DNA of 64,000 nucleotides from Mesorhizobium sp. (GTDB taxonomy: Bacteria > Pseudomonadota > Alphaproteobacteria > Rhizobiales > Rhizobiaceae). The stretch covers positions 1 to 64,000 of the forward strand of contig SUGL01000006.1 of the NCBI GenBank assembly GCA_004963905.1, given 5' to 3'. Both the position numbers and the translations under genes were made by a program. The notes below the pieces were generated by a model. The model searched no databases. It had not been told where the DNA came from and saw nothing but the letters and a program-made list of their open reading frames with translations. This document shows, in pieces, positions 30,209 to 38,559 of the stretch (its first letter is position 1; each line of letters opens with the position of its first letter).

Positions 30209-30955
30209 ATGGCATTGGACATCGGCTATGTCAGCGCGGTCGGGGCAGGGGCGATCTCGTTCCTGTCGCCTTGCGTGCTGCCGCTGGTGCCGCCCTATCT
30301 CTGCTACATGGCGGGCGTGTCCGTCGACGATTTCCGCGGCAATCGGGGCATAACGGCACGGGAAGGCGCACGCGGCGCGCTGCTCTATGCCTCTTTTGCC
30401 TTCGTGCTCGGCTTCTCGACCGTCTTCGTCGCGCTCGGCGCGGGCGCCTCGACCATTGGCCGTCTGCTGCGCGTCTGGCAGGAGCCGCTGGCGATGGTGG
30501 CGGGCGCGCTGATCATCGTCATGGGGCTGAACTTCCTCGGCATCTTGCGCATTCCGCTTTTGTCGCGCGAGGCGCGCTTCCAGTCGCAGGGCAAGCCCGC
30601 AAACATGCTCGCCGCCTATGTCATGGGACTGGCCTTCGCCTTCGGCTGGACGCCTTGCATCGGCCCGGTGCTCGGGCCGATCCTGACGCTGGCCGGCGGC
30701 CGCGAGACGGTGGGCGAGGGCGCGTTGCTGCTCGCCGCCTATTCGCTCGGCCTCGGTATTCCTTTCCTGATCGCGGCGCTGTTTTCCGGCGCCTTCATGC
30801 GCTTCCTCGGCAAATTCCGCGTCCATCTCGGCCGCGTCGAGCAGGCGATCGGCGCGCTGCTGGTCGTCGCCGGCGTGTTCTTCCTGACCGGCGGCGTGCA
30901 AAGCGCGTCCTATTGGCTGCTGGAGAATTTTCCGATGCTGGGGAGGTTGGGGTAA
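30209..30955 (+). CDS. ccdA: Cytochrome c biogenesis protein CcdA (thiol-disulfide transporter)
   Basis: The 248-residue protein has six hydrophobic helices. The two conserved cysteines lie in FLSPCVLPLVPPY (helix one) and GWTPCIGPVLGPIL (helix four). CcdA passes reducing power from thioredoxin across the inner membrane to periplasmic thiol-disulfide proteins used in cytochrome c maturation. An ATG five bases upstream is out of frame; 30209 is the family start. The gene is divergent from the exported protein at 29664, and accessory DNA begins shortly downstream. Confidence 0.9.
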   Translation: MALDIGYVSAVGAGAISFLSPCVLPLVPPYLCYMAGVSVDDFRGNRGITAREGARGALLYASFAFVLGFSTVFVALGAGASTIGRLLRVWQEPLAMVAGALIIVMGLNFLGILRIPLLSREARFQSQGKPANMLAAYVMGLAFAFGWTPCIGPVLGPILTLAGGRETVGEGALLLAAYSLGLGIPFLIAALFSGAFMRFLGKFRVHLGRVEQAIGALLVVAGVFFLTGGVQSASYWLLENFPMLGRLG

Positions 30956-31087
30956 GCTTGGTCGCCAGGATCGAACTGTACGCGCTGATCAAGGGGCGAG
31001 GCAGGGCGGACGAAGCGGCTCGTTCGAAGCGGTGAAGTGGCAATCCTATTTGGTGCGACAGGCGCTCGGCCTGCCGACGGCGGACGA

Positions 31088-33073
31088 CTAAGCTGGAGCG
31101 TTGGCGACAGCCTCAAAAACGGCCGATAAACCCATCGGGCAAAAGTGGGTATGCTCGGACAGAACATGCTCGATCATTGCCTTCACGAGTTCGCCTCTGC
31201 CTCTGCTTTTCCATTTGTTGAGGGTCGGAAACTTTTCGGCAAGGGCAGCTTCAAGCGTGTGATCGTCGGCCTCGAGATAGGCGCGAAGGACATAGCATTT
31301 TGCACCTCCCGTATATTCCACCTCCACGCGCTCAAGCGCTTCGGGGAATAGAGGAATTTGAATGGCGTCGATCAAACGCTGAAGGTCAAGAAGGGCGAGG
31401 CTTTGAGCGCCTGTAAACCGATCTATGTCGTGGAGGCCGTCCGGTAGCCGCCGTTCCTTCATCAAGAGCAGGGCAACGAGAAGGGGATCAAGCAGTACGT
31501 TTTCGATTCCGTTACGTTCGCCGCCCGCCACCACTTTGATCCGATCTGTCGATACCGCTCCGCCATCCCAATCAATAATGCCGAAAATGGAAGAATTGCC
31601 CAACTCGGCCAATCGCTCGACGGTGGCCTTAACGATCGTGCTGCCCGAGTTGATTTCACCGTTATCCTTGTCACGCAGTCCAGTAGAAAGGAAGTTTAGC
31701 TCGCGTTCGCAGCGAATGTGCGATTTGATGAGCGCATAGACGCTCTCATAGATGGCCGCATCGGTGTCGCTTTCCGCGAAAACCTGCCGGCGGCCAGAGT
31801 AGTCGATCGACAGAGTAGGAACGCCGAACGTCAATTTGTTCAAAGCCGCCTGCTTTGAAATACTCGCCAAACCACTTCGTCCATCGACCATTTCGAACAA
31901 GGATTGTTCGGGCGCGAGTGCCACTGTCGTTGGCGAGTGCGTCGTTATAATGCAATACATCCCCTGCTTCTCGACTAAGCTATGCTGGATCGCAGCGAGC
32001 CAGCGATGCACCATTTCGGGATGAAGAGATGCGTCCATCTCATCGAGAAGCAACACTTTCGGTCGGCGAACTGTCAGAAAAAACTCGTCGGGTTGGAAAG
32101 TTGATAGAGCAAGTTGAAATAGAACCTTCTCTCCTGACGAGAGATTGTCAAAGCTAACGAAGTCTCCTGTGGGAGTTTTCCTTAACTGAAACATAACAGG
32201 ACCCCGGTCGGAAAGGTCCGGCGCCACAACTTCATAGGGAAGCGAGAATTCATTAAGGGTCTTGTTGATTTCCATCCAAGGTGGCCGCCCGAATTGTCTG
32301 GCAAACTCCTCGTCATCAAGGCTTGCAGCCGCAGCATCCCGACCGGCCAAGGCCAACAGTTTGTTTCGCGACCAAGCGTCTCGATAGTTTCCGAACACGA
32401 GGGGCAGGTTGAAAGAAAACTGATCCGCCTCACCCCACCGATTGAAGAGGCGTAGGTGTTCCGGTTGGATTTCAAGCATGGAACGTCCTAACCGCTCCGC
32501 TACGGTGACGGCAGACGCAAAGACCATTTGCTCGCTGGGATAGATGCCGCCAAGCCGTCCCGGCGGGGTGGGGCGGGGTTGTCGCATCTGGTGCTCCGCT
32601 TCAGCGAACACCGCTTCGATATCCGCCATGCTGCATGAGTTCGGAACTCTTCGATGTAGTTCAGACGCTCCGATCCGCCAGAGATCTTCGCCCTGAGCAA
32701 GGGCTGCCGCGATGGACCCGGAGCAAAGCTCGTCCAGTCTTTCGCGAAATGGTCGCAGGACATTCGCACGGGCTTGCTCGTACGTGGACGCGGGGTCCAT
32801 GGGATTCGGCTGACTTCCACTAGGGTTATATGGGGTTCCAAATGAAGGGTGTGTCGCTCCGTGCGCTATTAAGCGGACGGGAGAGCTATTGGGCAGTGTG
32901 GGCTCTTGAATACTGATAGGTTCAACGGAGTTCGCAATCGAGCCATTGGCTATGGCCTGAAGAAGATGACTCTTCCCGCTTCCGTTTAGCCCGACGATGA
33001 TTGAAAGAGTGGGAACCTCAATGGTTGGGAATGCTGCGATGGAAAGGTGTCGTTGCCGAAATTCTAGCTGCAT
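31088..33073 (-). CDS. AAA ATPase with C-terminal TOPRIM/DUF4435-like part (PARIS/OLD-like defence candidate)
   Basis: The 661-residue protein has an N-terminal ABC/RecF-type ATPase: Walker A GLNGSGKS (28-35), a signature LSSGEK (about 307), Walker B VLLLDEMDASLHPE (about 338), and a switch histidine in ITTHSP. The last 230 residues carry an acidic VFAESDTDAAIYES (about 429) and FGIIDWDGG (about 497), which resemble the TOPRIM/DUF4435 metal site of OLD nucleases and the AriB part of PARIS. ATPase plus TOPRIM/DUF4435 in one chain is seen in OLD and in fused AriAB. Sequence from about 31100 to 33300 is AT-richer than its flanks, which suggests transfer. Start 33073 (gggggaatcgggg upstream) beats the longer frame to 33286. 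Confidence 0.72.
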   Translation of the reverse strand: MQLEFRQRHLSIAAFPTIEVPTLSIIVGLNGSGKSHLLQAIANGSIANSVEPISIQEPTLPNSSPVRLIAHGATHPSFGTPYNPSGSQPNPMDPASTYEQARANVLRPFRERLDELCSGSIAAALAQGEDLWRIGASELHRRVPNSCSMADIEAVFAEAEHQMRQPRPTPPGRLGGIYPSEQMVFASAVTVAERLGRSMLEIQPEHLRLFNRWGEADQFSFNLPLVFGNYRDAWSRNKLLALAGRDAAAASLDDEEFARQFGRPPWMEINKTLNEFSLPYEVVAPDLSDRGPVMFQLRKTPTGDFVSFDNLSSGEKVLFQLALSTFQPDEFFLTVRRPKVLLLDEMDASLHPEMVHRWLAAIQHSLVEKQGMYCIITTHSPTTVALAPEQSLFEMVDGRSGLASISKQAALNKLTFGVPTLSIDYSGRRQVFAESDTDAAIYESVYALIKSHIRCERELNFLSTGLRDKDNGEINSGSTIVKATVERLAELGNSSIFGIIDWDGGAVSTDRIKVVAGGERNGIENVLLDPLLVALLLMKERRLPDGLHDIDRFTGAQSLALLDLQRLIDAIQIPLFPEALERVEVEYTGGAKCYVLRAYLEADDHTLEAALAEKFPTLNKWKSRGRGELVKAMIEHVLSEHTHFCPMGLSAVFEAVANAPA

Positions 33074-33311
33074 CCCCGATTCCCCCTTTAGACAAAGCCT
33101 ACCCAATCTAACGCCAACGCCAAAGATTTTCTCGGCACGCCCGCTTCGACTAGGTGTGCCGTGAGCCTGGAGCCATAGCGGAGGCCAGGGGTTTGTCAGC
33201 GACGATCTCGAAGCACTTTGCGGGCCATACGTTGAAGGGCGAAGAGATACCAGAATAGTGCGACGAGCTGCGGCGAGTACTGACAAGGACCAGCCGCCGC
33301 CTCTACCATCC

Positions 33312-33508
33312 CACCGGAATTTAAACCGTGTTGGTGCAGCATCACGCCGCTGTTAGCATGCATTGATTTGAACCCTTCATATCATTGTCTTTTCATGAGA
33401 TCCTGCCAGTCCATCGTCCTCGCCGCCGACGAAGGCACGTGTATGAAAAGTGCGATGGCCAAGATGGCGCTGCTATTGCCGGACTACTGGTGCTGGCTCA
33501 CGTGGGCT
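33312..33508 (+). repeat. Decayed direct copy of the glmU leader and 5' end
   Basis: This stretch repeats 34079-34262. Shared blocks include caccggaattta, the 17-base ttggtgcagcatcacgc, tttcatgag, gaaggcacg and atgaaaag, in the same order. It differs by small insertions (about nine bases near 33348), a six-base deletion just after the ATG, and scattered changes. It covers the leader and about the first 40 codons of glmU. Confidence 0.8.
33395..33508 (+). pseudogene. glmU 5' fragment (truncated, mutated copy)
   Basis: Reading from the ATG at 33395 gives MRSCQSIVLAADEGTCMKSAM, a match to the GlmU start [23 protein letters not shown]. The nucleotide-binding signature is broken (glycine to aspartate, arginine to cysteine), and a one-base loss near 33470 shifts the frame, so the reading runs out at 33547. 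It cannot make a working enzyme. It is a remnant of a segmental duplication, possibly the scar that brought in the small gene at 33595. Confidence 0.75.
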
Positions 33509-33594
33509 AACCCGCCGGGTTCGGGAAGGCGCGAGCGTTCGCGTTGATGAAACCGAATCCGCGGACTTTTTCGCAAAGGAGCGATGCGGGCGAG

Positions 33595-34032
33595 ATGATA
33601 TCCAGGGCGGACGCCGAGACGTTCTTCAAGACGTATGCGAAGGTCTTCAACGACGCAATTGCCGGCGACGTCGGTCTGGACCACGTTGCCGCAATCTACT
33701 CAACCGGCTTTGTCTCGGTGACGCCGGCAGGTGTCATGGTCGGCGAGAATGGCCAGCGGTTGAAGGAGGTCATGAAGAAGGGCTTCGAGGCCTATCGGGC
33801 GATCGGCACGAAGAAAATGACCTGCGTTGGCGTTACGGTGATGCCCATCGATCAGGACCACTGCGTGGCCAAAGTGCAATGGTCAGGCGACTACGAGCGC
33901 AAGAACAAAGATCGCCTTACTATCGACTTCGAGGTCAGCTATCTCGTCGAGAGGCGCGATGGCGATCTGAAGGTCTTTGGCTGGATTGCAGGTGACGAAC
34001 AGGCTGAATTCAGGAAGCACGGCCTTTTGTAG
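33595..34032 (+). CDS. NTF2-like (SnoaL/DUF4440-type) protein of unknown function
   Basis: The 145-residue protein begins MISRADAETFFKTYAKVFNDAIAG and has VGLDHVAAIYSTGFVSVTPAGVM, then a sheet ending RDGDLKVFGWIAGDEQAEFRKHGLL. This is the layout of small NTF2-like proteins; no catalytic pair is clear. Starts at 33547 and 33544 are possible, but 33595 begins at the domain with aaggag about 12 bases upstream. It sits between a broken glmU start and the intact glmU, so it may have arrived with the duplication. Codon use looks ordinary for the chromosome. Confidence 0.65.
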   Translation: MISRADAETFFKTYAKVFNDAIAGDVGLDHVAAIYSTGFVSVTPAGVMVGENGQRLKEVMKKGFEAYRAIGTKKMTCVGVTVMPIDQDHCVAKVQWSGDYERKNKDRLTIDFEVSYLVERRDGDLKVFGWIAGDEQAEFRKHGLL

Positions 34033-34078
34033 TCCCCGCCGGGGGCCTGCCAATTAAGCGTGAGCTGCTCTTTCGTCT

Positions 34079-34262
34079 CACCGGAATTTAACCGCATTGG
34101 TGCAGCATCACGCATGCATTGATTCAGCTTTCATATGGTTGCCCTTTCATGAGCCAGAGATCCTGCCTGTCCGTCATCCTCGCCGCCGGCGAAGGCACGC
34201 GCATGAAAAGCGCCATGCCCAAGGTGCTGCATGCCATTGCCGGCTTGCCGATGGTAGCCCAT
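34079..34262 (+). repeat. Intact partner of the glmU leader duplication
   Basis: This segment holds the leader of the working glmU gene and its first codons, and matches 33312-33508 as described there. Base for base, the leader is conserved between the copies up to the ATG, so both may carry the glmU promoter; transcription of the small gene at 33595 from the upstream copy is therefore possible. Confidence 0.75.
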
Positions 34263-35516
34263 GTCGTGAAGGCTGCCGAGGCCGCCGGCGCGACGGGTCT
34301 GGCGCTGGTGATCGGCCATGGCGCGGAGGAGATGCGCAAGGCGGCGCAGAAATTCGCGCCGAAAGCCGAGATCTTCGTGCAGGAGAAGCGGCTCGGCACC
34401 GCGCATGCCGTGCTCGCCGCGCGCGAAGCGATATCAAAAGGTTACGACGACATCCTCGTCATGTTCGGCGATACGCCGCTGATCGATGCGGGGGCGCTCG
34501 CCGCCGCGCGGCAGAAGCTGGCGGAGGGTGCTGCCGTCGCGGTGATCGGCTTTCGCCCGCCCAATCCGACCGGCTACGGCCGGCTGATCGAAAAGGGCGG
34601 CCGGTTGGTCGCCATCCGCGAGGAAAAGGACTGCTCTGAAGACGAGAAGAAGATCGGCTTCTGTAACGCCGGGATGATGGCGGTCGCCGGCAAGCATGCG
34701 CTTCGCCTGCTCGACAAGGTCGGCAACGACAACGCCAAGGGCGAGTTCTATCTCACCGACATCGTCGAGATTGCCGGCGCGGAGGGCTTCGACGTGGTGG
34801 CCACCGAGGCGGGGTTCGAAAATGCGCTCGGCATCAACAACCGGGCCGAGCTCGCCGAGGCGGAAGGCATCTGGCAGGCACGCCGGCGGCGCGAGGCGAT
34901 GCTTGCGGGCGTGACACTGATTGCGCCGGAAACCGTCTATTTCTCGCACGACACCGAAATCGGCGCCGATACGATCGTCGAGCCGAATGTCTGGTTCGGG
35001 CCGGGCGTCAAGATTTCCACCGGCGCCACGATCCATGCCTTCAGCCATCTCACGGGCGCCACTATCGGGGAAAACAGCGAGGTCGGGCCGTTCGCGCGAC
35101 TGCGTCCCGGTGCCGATCTCAGGAAAAAGGCCAAGGTCGGCAATTTCTGCGAGGTCAAGCAATCGACGGTCGAGGAAGGCGCCAAGGTCAACCACCTGAC
35201 CTATATCGGCGACGCGCGCGTCGGTGCCGGGGCGAATATCGGCGCCGGCACCATCACCTGCAACTATGACGGCTATTCGAAATTCTTCACCGACATCGGC
35301 GAGGGCGCCTTTATCGGCTCGAATTCCTCGCTGGTGGCGCCGGTCTCGATCGGCAAGGGTGGCTACATCGCCTCGGGCAGCGTGATCACCGAGAGCGTGC
35401 CCGACGATGCGCTTGCCTTCGGCCGCGCCCGCCAGAAGACCCTGCCCGGCAAGGGCAAGGAATTGCGGGAACGTTTTGCTTCGGTTGCAGCGGCAAGGAA
35501 GAAGGCTGCGGAATAG
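34149..35516 (+). CDS. glmU: Bifunctional UDP-N-acetylglucosamine pyrophosphorylase / glucosamine-1-phosphate N-acetyltransferase
   Basis: GlmU makes UDP-GlcNAc in two steps, acetylating glucosamine-1-phosphate and then adding UMP. The 455-residue protein has the uridyltransferase signature [11 protein letters not shown] (11-21), the pyrophosphorylase domain to about residue 230 ([18 protein letters not shown]), and a left-handed beta-helix acetyltransferase C-terminus ([19 protein letters not shown], with NYDGYSKF). Its leader is duplicated upstream. glmS lies 580 bases downstream, so two steps of one pathway are neighbours. The ATG at 34149 is the family start. Confidence 0.97.
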   Translation: MSQRSCLSVILAAGEGTRMKSAMPKVLHAIAGLPMVAHVVKAAEAAGATGLALVIGHGAEEMRKAAQKFAPKAEIFVQEKRLGTAHAVLAAREAISKGYDDILVMFGDTPLIDAGALAAARQKLAEGAAVAVIGFRPPNPTGYGRLIEKGGRLVAIREEKDCSEDEKKIGFCNAGMMAVAGKHALRLLDKVGNDNAKGEFYLTDIVEIAGAEGFDVVATEAGFENALGINNRAELAEAEGIWQARRRREAMLAGVTLIAPETVYFSHDTEIGADTIVEPNVWFGPGVKISTGATIHAFSHLTGATIGENSEVGPFARLRPGADLRKKAKVGNFCEVKQSTVEEGAKVNHLTYIGDARVGAGANIGAGTITCNYDGYSKFFTDIGEGAFIGSNSSLVAPVSIGKGGYIASGSVITESVPDDALAFGRARQKTLPGKGKELRERFASVAAARKKAAE

Positions 35517-35891
35517 TCAAACGGCACTTTCGGCGGTTTCGCCGAAAGCTGCCGTCACCTCGATTTTGCCAACGATCGCCTTGTTGAAAGCGGGCAGGTC
35601 CTCGGCGGGTATCCAGTATTCTAAGTGAGCCCTGCTGCCGGCATGTTCGACCCTGTAGCCATCGAGAAAACTCTTCAGGACGTCAAACCGGGTAACGTAA
35701 CCAGAGCCGTTCGCCGGCACGTTCCAGTCCCGGGCGATCTGGGTTGCGTAGGCTTCGGAAAGGACCGGATAAAAAATCGGCTGATCGGGCAGTCGCGGCG
35801 GAAACTCCCGCATCCCCGATGCCTGGATCAACTTCAACTCCGCAGGCCCGACGGGTCGCCAAAGGGTTGTGACTTGCGCGGTTCGGCTCAT
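35517..35891 (-). CDS. Hypothetical protein of the TLWRPVGPxEL family
   Basis: The 124-residue protein reads MSRTAQVTTLWRPVGPAELKLI, then PPRLPDQPIFYPVLSEAYATQIARDWN and HLEYWIPAEDLPAFNKAIVGKIEV. This family is common in many bacteria and is often labelled 'ADP-ribosylation/crystallin J1', but I see no ADP-ribosylglycohydrolase motif, so the function is open. The start 35891 has gggtgg about seven bases upstream; the longer frame to 35984 is not preferred. Its stop directly abuts the glmU stop (convergent), leaving no intergenic space. Confidence 0.65.
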   Translation of the reverse strand: MSRTAQVTTLWRPVGPAELKLIQASGMREFPPRLPDQPIFYPVLSEAYATQIARDWNVPANGSGYVTRFDVLKSFLDGYRVEHAGSRAHLEYWIPAEDLPAFNKAIVGKIEVTAAFGETAESAV

Positions 35892-36099
35892 GTCTGCCAC
35901 CCTAATCAAACCTTTGCGGACCAACAACGAACGATTGAAAACCCGAGCGAAGTTGGTAACCGGATTGCAAGCGCGGCCTGACATGGTGCATCAGGCGCAA
36001 AACCGTTCCGGCTGACACGGAACGAAACGCAAAGTGACTTTCGCGGCAGTCCGGCAATCCTTAGATAACGCCGGTTCCGCAGGAAATCGGGGGCTGGGC

Positions 36100-37923
36100 A
36101 TGTGCGGTATCGTTGGAATTGTCGGCCATTCGCAGGTGGCGCCGCTGATCGTCGACGCGCTGAAGCGGCTCGAATATCGCGGCTATGACTCGGCCGGCGT
36201 CGCCACCATCGAGAGGGGCGAGCTCGGCCGGCGCCGCGCCGAAGGCAAGCTGATCAACCTCGAACGCCGTCTGAAGGAAGACCCGCTCGACGGCACGATC
36301 GGCATCGGCCATACGCGCTGGGCGACCCACGGCGTGCCGAACGAGACCAACGCGCACCCGCATTTTTCCGACGGCGTCGCCATCGTCCACAACGGCATCA
36401 TCGAAAACTTCGCCGAGTTGCGCGACGAGCTGTCGCGCGATGGCTACAAATTCTCCTCGCAGACCGACACCGAAGTCGTCGCGCATCTCGTGGCGCGGGA
36501 ACTCGCCAAGGGGCTGAAGCCGGTCCAGGCCGCGCATCAGGCACTGAAGCGGCTCTCGGGCGCTTTCGCGCTGGCAATCATGTTCAAGGGCGACGAGGAC
36601 TTGATCGTCGGCGCCCGCAACGGCCCGCCGCTCGCCGTCGGCCATGGCGAGGGCGAGATGTTCTTGGGCTCGGATGCCATCGCGCTGGCGCCTTTCACCA
36701 ACGCGGTCACCTATCTGGAAGACGGCGACTGGGCCGAAGTGCGCCGCAACAGCGTCACCATCTATGACATCGACGGCAACAAGGTCGACCGCAGGCGCCA
36801 GCAGTCGCTGTCCACCAGCTTCATGGTCGACAAGGGTAACCGCCGGCATTTCATGGAAAAGGAAATCCATGAACAGCCGGAGGTGATCTCGCACACTCTG
36901 GCCCATTACGTGGATTTCGTCGCCGGCGTCTCGAAGCCGCTTGAGCTTCCCTTCGACTTCGCCAAGATCGGCCGGCTGGCGCTTTCGGCCTGCGGCACGG
37001 CCTATCTGGCTGGACTGATCTCGAAATACTGGTTCGAACGCTACGCGCGGCTGCCGGTCGACATCGACGTCGCCTCGGAATTCCGCTACCGCGAAATGCC
37101 ATTGTCGGCCGATGACGCGGCCTTCTTCATCTCGCAGTCGGGCGAGACCGCCGACACGCTGGCCTCGCTGCGCTATTGCCGCAAGGCCGGCATGAAGATC
37201 GGCGCGGTCGTCAATGTGCGGGAATCGACGATGGCGCGCGAATCCGACGTCGTGCTGCCGACGCTCGCCGGCCCGGAGATCGGCGTCGCCTCGACCAAGG
37301 CCTTCACCTGCCAATTGTCGGTGCTGGCTTCGCTTGCCGTGCGGGCGGGCGTGGCGCGCGGCACGATCTCGCGCGATGAGGAAAAGCAGCTGGTGCGCGA
37401 GCTTTCCGAGGCGCCGCGCTTCGCCACCCAGGTGCTGAAGCTCGACGAGCAGATCGAACGCATCTCCCGCGAGCTCTCCCGCTACAAGGACGTGCTCTAT
37501 CTCGGCCGCGACACCAATTTCCCTTTGGCCATGGAAGGCGCGCTGAAGCTCAAGGAAATCTCCTACATCCACGCCGAAGGCTATGCCGGCGGCGAGCTGA
37601 AGCATGGGCCGATCGCGCTGATCGACGAGAACATGCCGGTGATCGTGATCGCGCCGCATGACCGCATCTTCGAAAAGACGGTGTCGAACATGCAGGAAGT
37701 GGCGGCGCGCGGCGGCAAGATCATCCTCATCACAGATGCCAAAGGTGCTGCCCAGGCGGGCATCAAGACGATGGAGACGATCATCCTGCCCGATGTGCCG
37801 GAGATCATCTCGCCGATCATCTATGCGCTGCCGATCCAGATGCTCGCCTATTTCACCGCCGTGTTCATGGGCACGGACGTCGACCAGCCGCGCAATCTGG
37901 CGAAATCGGTGACGGTGGAATAA
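36100..37923 (+). CDS. glmS: Glutamine-fructose-6-phosphate aminotransferase (isomerizing)
   Basis: GlmS makes glucosamine-6-phosphate from fructose-6-phosphate and glutamine, the first step to UDP-GlcNAc. The 607-residue protein begins MCGIVGIVGHSQVAPL with the N-terminal cysteine nucleophile, has HTRWATHGVPNETNAHPH in the glutaminase domain, and two SIS isomerase domains (FISQSGETADTL and GGELKHGPIALIDENMPV). It ends NLAKSVTVE, the normal sugar-loop terminus. The start at 36100 leaves the catalytic cysteine second, as required. No glmS ribozyme-like leader is seen. Confidence 0.97.
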   Translation: MCGIVGIVGHSQVAPLIVDALKRLEYRGYDSAGVATIERGELGRRRAEGKLINLERRLKEDPLDGTIGIGHTRWATHGVPNETNAHPHFSDGVAIVHNGIIENFAELRDELSRDGYKFSSQTDTEVVAHLVARELAKGLKPVQAAHQALKRLSGAFALAIMFKGDEDLIVGARNGPPLAVGHGEGEMFLGSDAIALAPFTNAVTYLEDGDWAEVRRNSVTIYDIDGNKVDRRRQQSLSTSFMVDKGNRRHFMEKEIHEQPEVISHTLAHYVDFVAGVSKPLELPFDFAKIGRLALSACGTAYLAGLISKYWFERYARLPVDIDVASEFRYREMPLSADDAAFFISQSGETADTLASLRYCRKAGMKIGAVVNVRESTMARESDVVLPTLAGPEIGVASTKAFTCQLSVLASLAVRAGVARGTISRDEEKQLVRELSEAPRFATQVLKLDEQIERISRELSRYKDVLYLGRDTNFPLAMEGALKLKEISYIHAEGYAGGELKHGPIALIDENMPVIVIAPHDRIFEKTVSNMQEVAARGGKIILITDAKGAAQAGIKTMETIILPDVPEIISPIIYALPIQMLAYFTAVFMGTDVDQPRNLAKSVTVE

Positions 37924-37983
37924 TACCGTCACTTCTTGCTTCGCGCACAGTAGTCCGAAGTTCGGCTGCCGATGATCCCTTCT

Positions 37984-38039
37984 TTCGTCATCCACGGGCG
38001 GAGCAGGAGCGGAGCTCCTGCGCAGACCCGCGGATCCAT
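37984..38039. repeat. Left 56-base inverted arm of the GIY-YIG element
   Basis: The arm starts ttcgtcatccacgggc and ends cgcggatccat. It is the inverse of 38421-38476 with two mismatches by eye. It is itself palindromic: atccacggg pairs with cccgcggat, and gcaggagc with gctcctgc. The related unit at 20326-20383 lies in a gene-less element. The arm begins 61 bases after the glmS stop and 41 bases before the GIY-YIG gene's stop. Confidence 0.85.
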
Positions 38040-38080
38040 TCCGTGACGTTTGAGCGGATCAAAGCGTGCAGAATTAGGCG

Positions 38081-38359
38081 CTACCACCCTGTGCCGCGGA
38101 AAAGCTCGAACCACTCTGGATTGGCCTTCTCGATCAATTCGATCCTCCATTGGCGCGGCCAGCGTTTCAGCGACTTCGCGCGCTGGATGGCATCACGGAC
38201 GTCAAAATATTCTCCGTACCAGACCAAGCGTTGCACGCCGTAGCGCCCGGTAAACCGCGAGCCCTCGCCGGACCTGTGCTCCGGCATCCGACGGCCGAGA
38301 TCGTTTGTGACACCGATGTAGATGGTGCCGCGCTTCTTGCTCGCAGTCATGTAAGACAT
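38081..38359 (-). CDS. GIY-YIG nuclease family protein (UPF0213-like), bracketed by inverted repeats
   Basis: The 92-residue protein is a compact GIY-YIG domain: GTIYIGVTNDLGRRMPEHR holds the YIG tyrosine and the arginine helix, then RFTGRYGVQRLVWYGEYFD, the glutamate-region helix with DAIQRAKSLKRW, and the terminal IEKANPEWFEL. These are single-domain DNA nucleases of uncertain role in bacteria. The usual N-terminus MTGYVYMTAS is present in DNA from 38369, but one extra base at 38353/38354 shifts it; the ATG at 38359 restores the frame as MSYMTAS. It lies within 56-base inverted arms, so it may be mobile. Confidence 0.78.
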   Translation of the reverse strand: MSYMTASKKRGTIYIGVTNDLGRRMPEHRSGEGSRFTGRYGVQRLVWYGEYFDVRDAIQRAKSLKRWPRQWRIELIEKANPEWFELFRGTGW

Positions 38360-38420
38360 AGCCTGTCATGCGTGAACGATAACGAATTGACGATATGGCG
38401 ACTATCTTGACAGGTTGCAT

Positions 38421-38476
38421 ATGGATCCTCGGGTCTGCGCAGGAGCTTCGCTCCTGCTCCGCCCGTGGATGACGAA
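38421..38476. repeat. Right 56-base inverted arm of the GIY-YIG element
   Basis: The arm starts atggatcctcggg and ends gtggatgacgaa. It pairs with 37984-38039 with two mismatches, and its inner gcaggagc/gctcctgc hairpin is kept. It ends 18 bases before the palindromic operator of the next gene, so the element's right edge lies just upstream of higA. Confidence 0.85.
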
Positions 38477-38494
38477 GGGAAGGATGTTTTAGTT

Positions 38495-38513
38495 TGTATC
38501 ATAGCATGATACA
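38495..38513. promoter_or_regulatory. Palindromic operator upstream of higA
   Basis: TGTATCAT-AGC-ATGATACA is a perfect 8+8 inverted repeat 46 bases before the higA ATG. HigA antitoxins bind such TGTA-N-TACA palindromes and repress their own promoter, so this is a probable autoregulatory site. No binding data can be claimed. Confidence 0.6.
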
Positions 38514-38559
38514 TGTCGTGGGAAGGGCACTTGCCCTAACCCTTTGAGGATACTGAGTT

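Noticed and set aside
36061..37995. Minus-strand open frame across glmS (644 codons)
   Set aside because: It is an antisense shadow; glmS is complete, and this peptide has His/Arg/Asp bias and no family.
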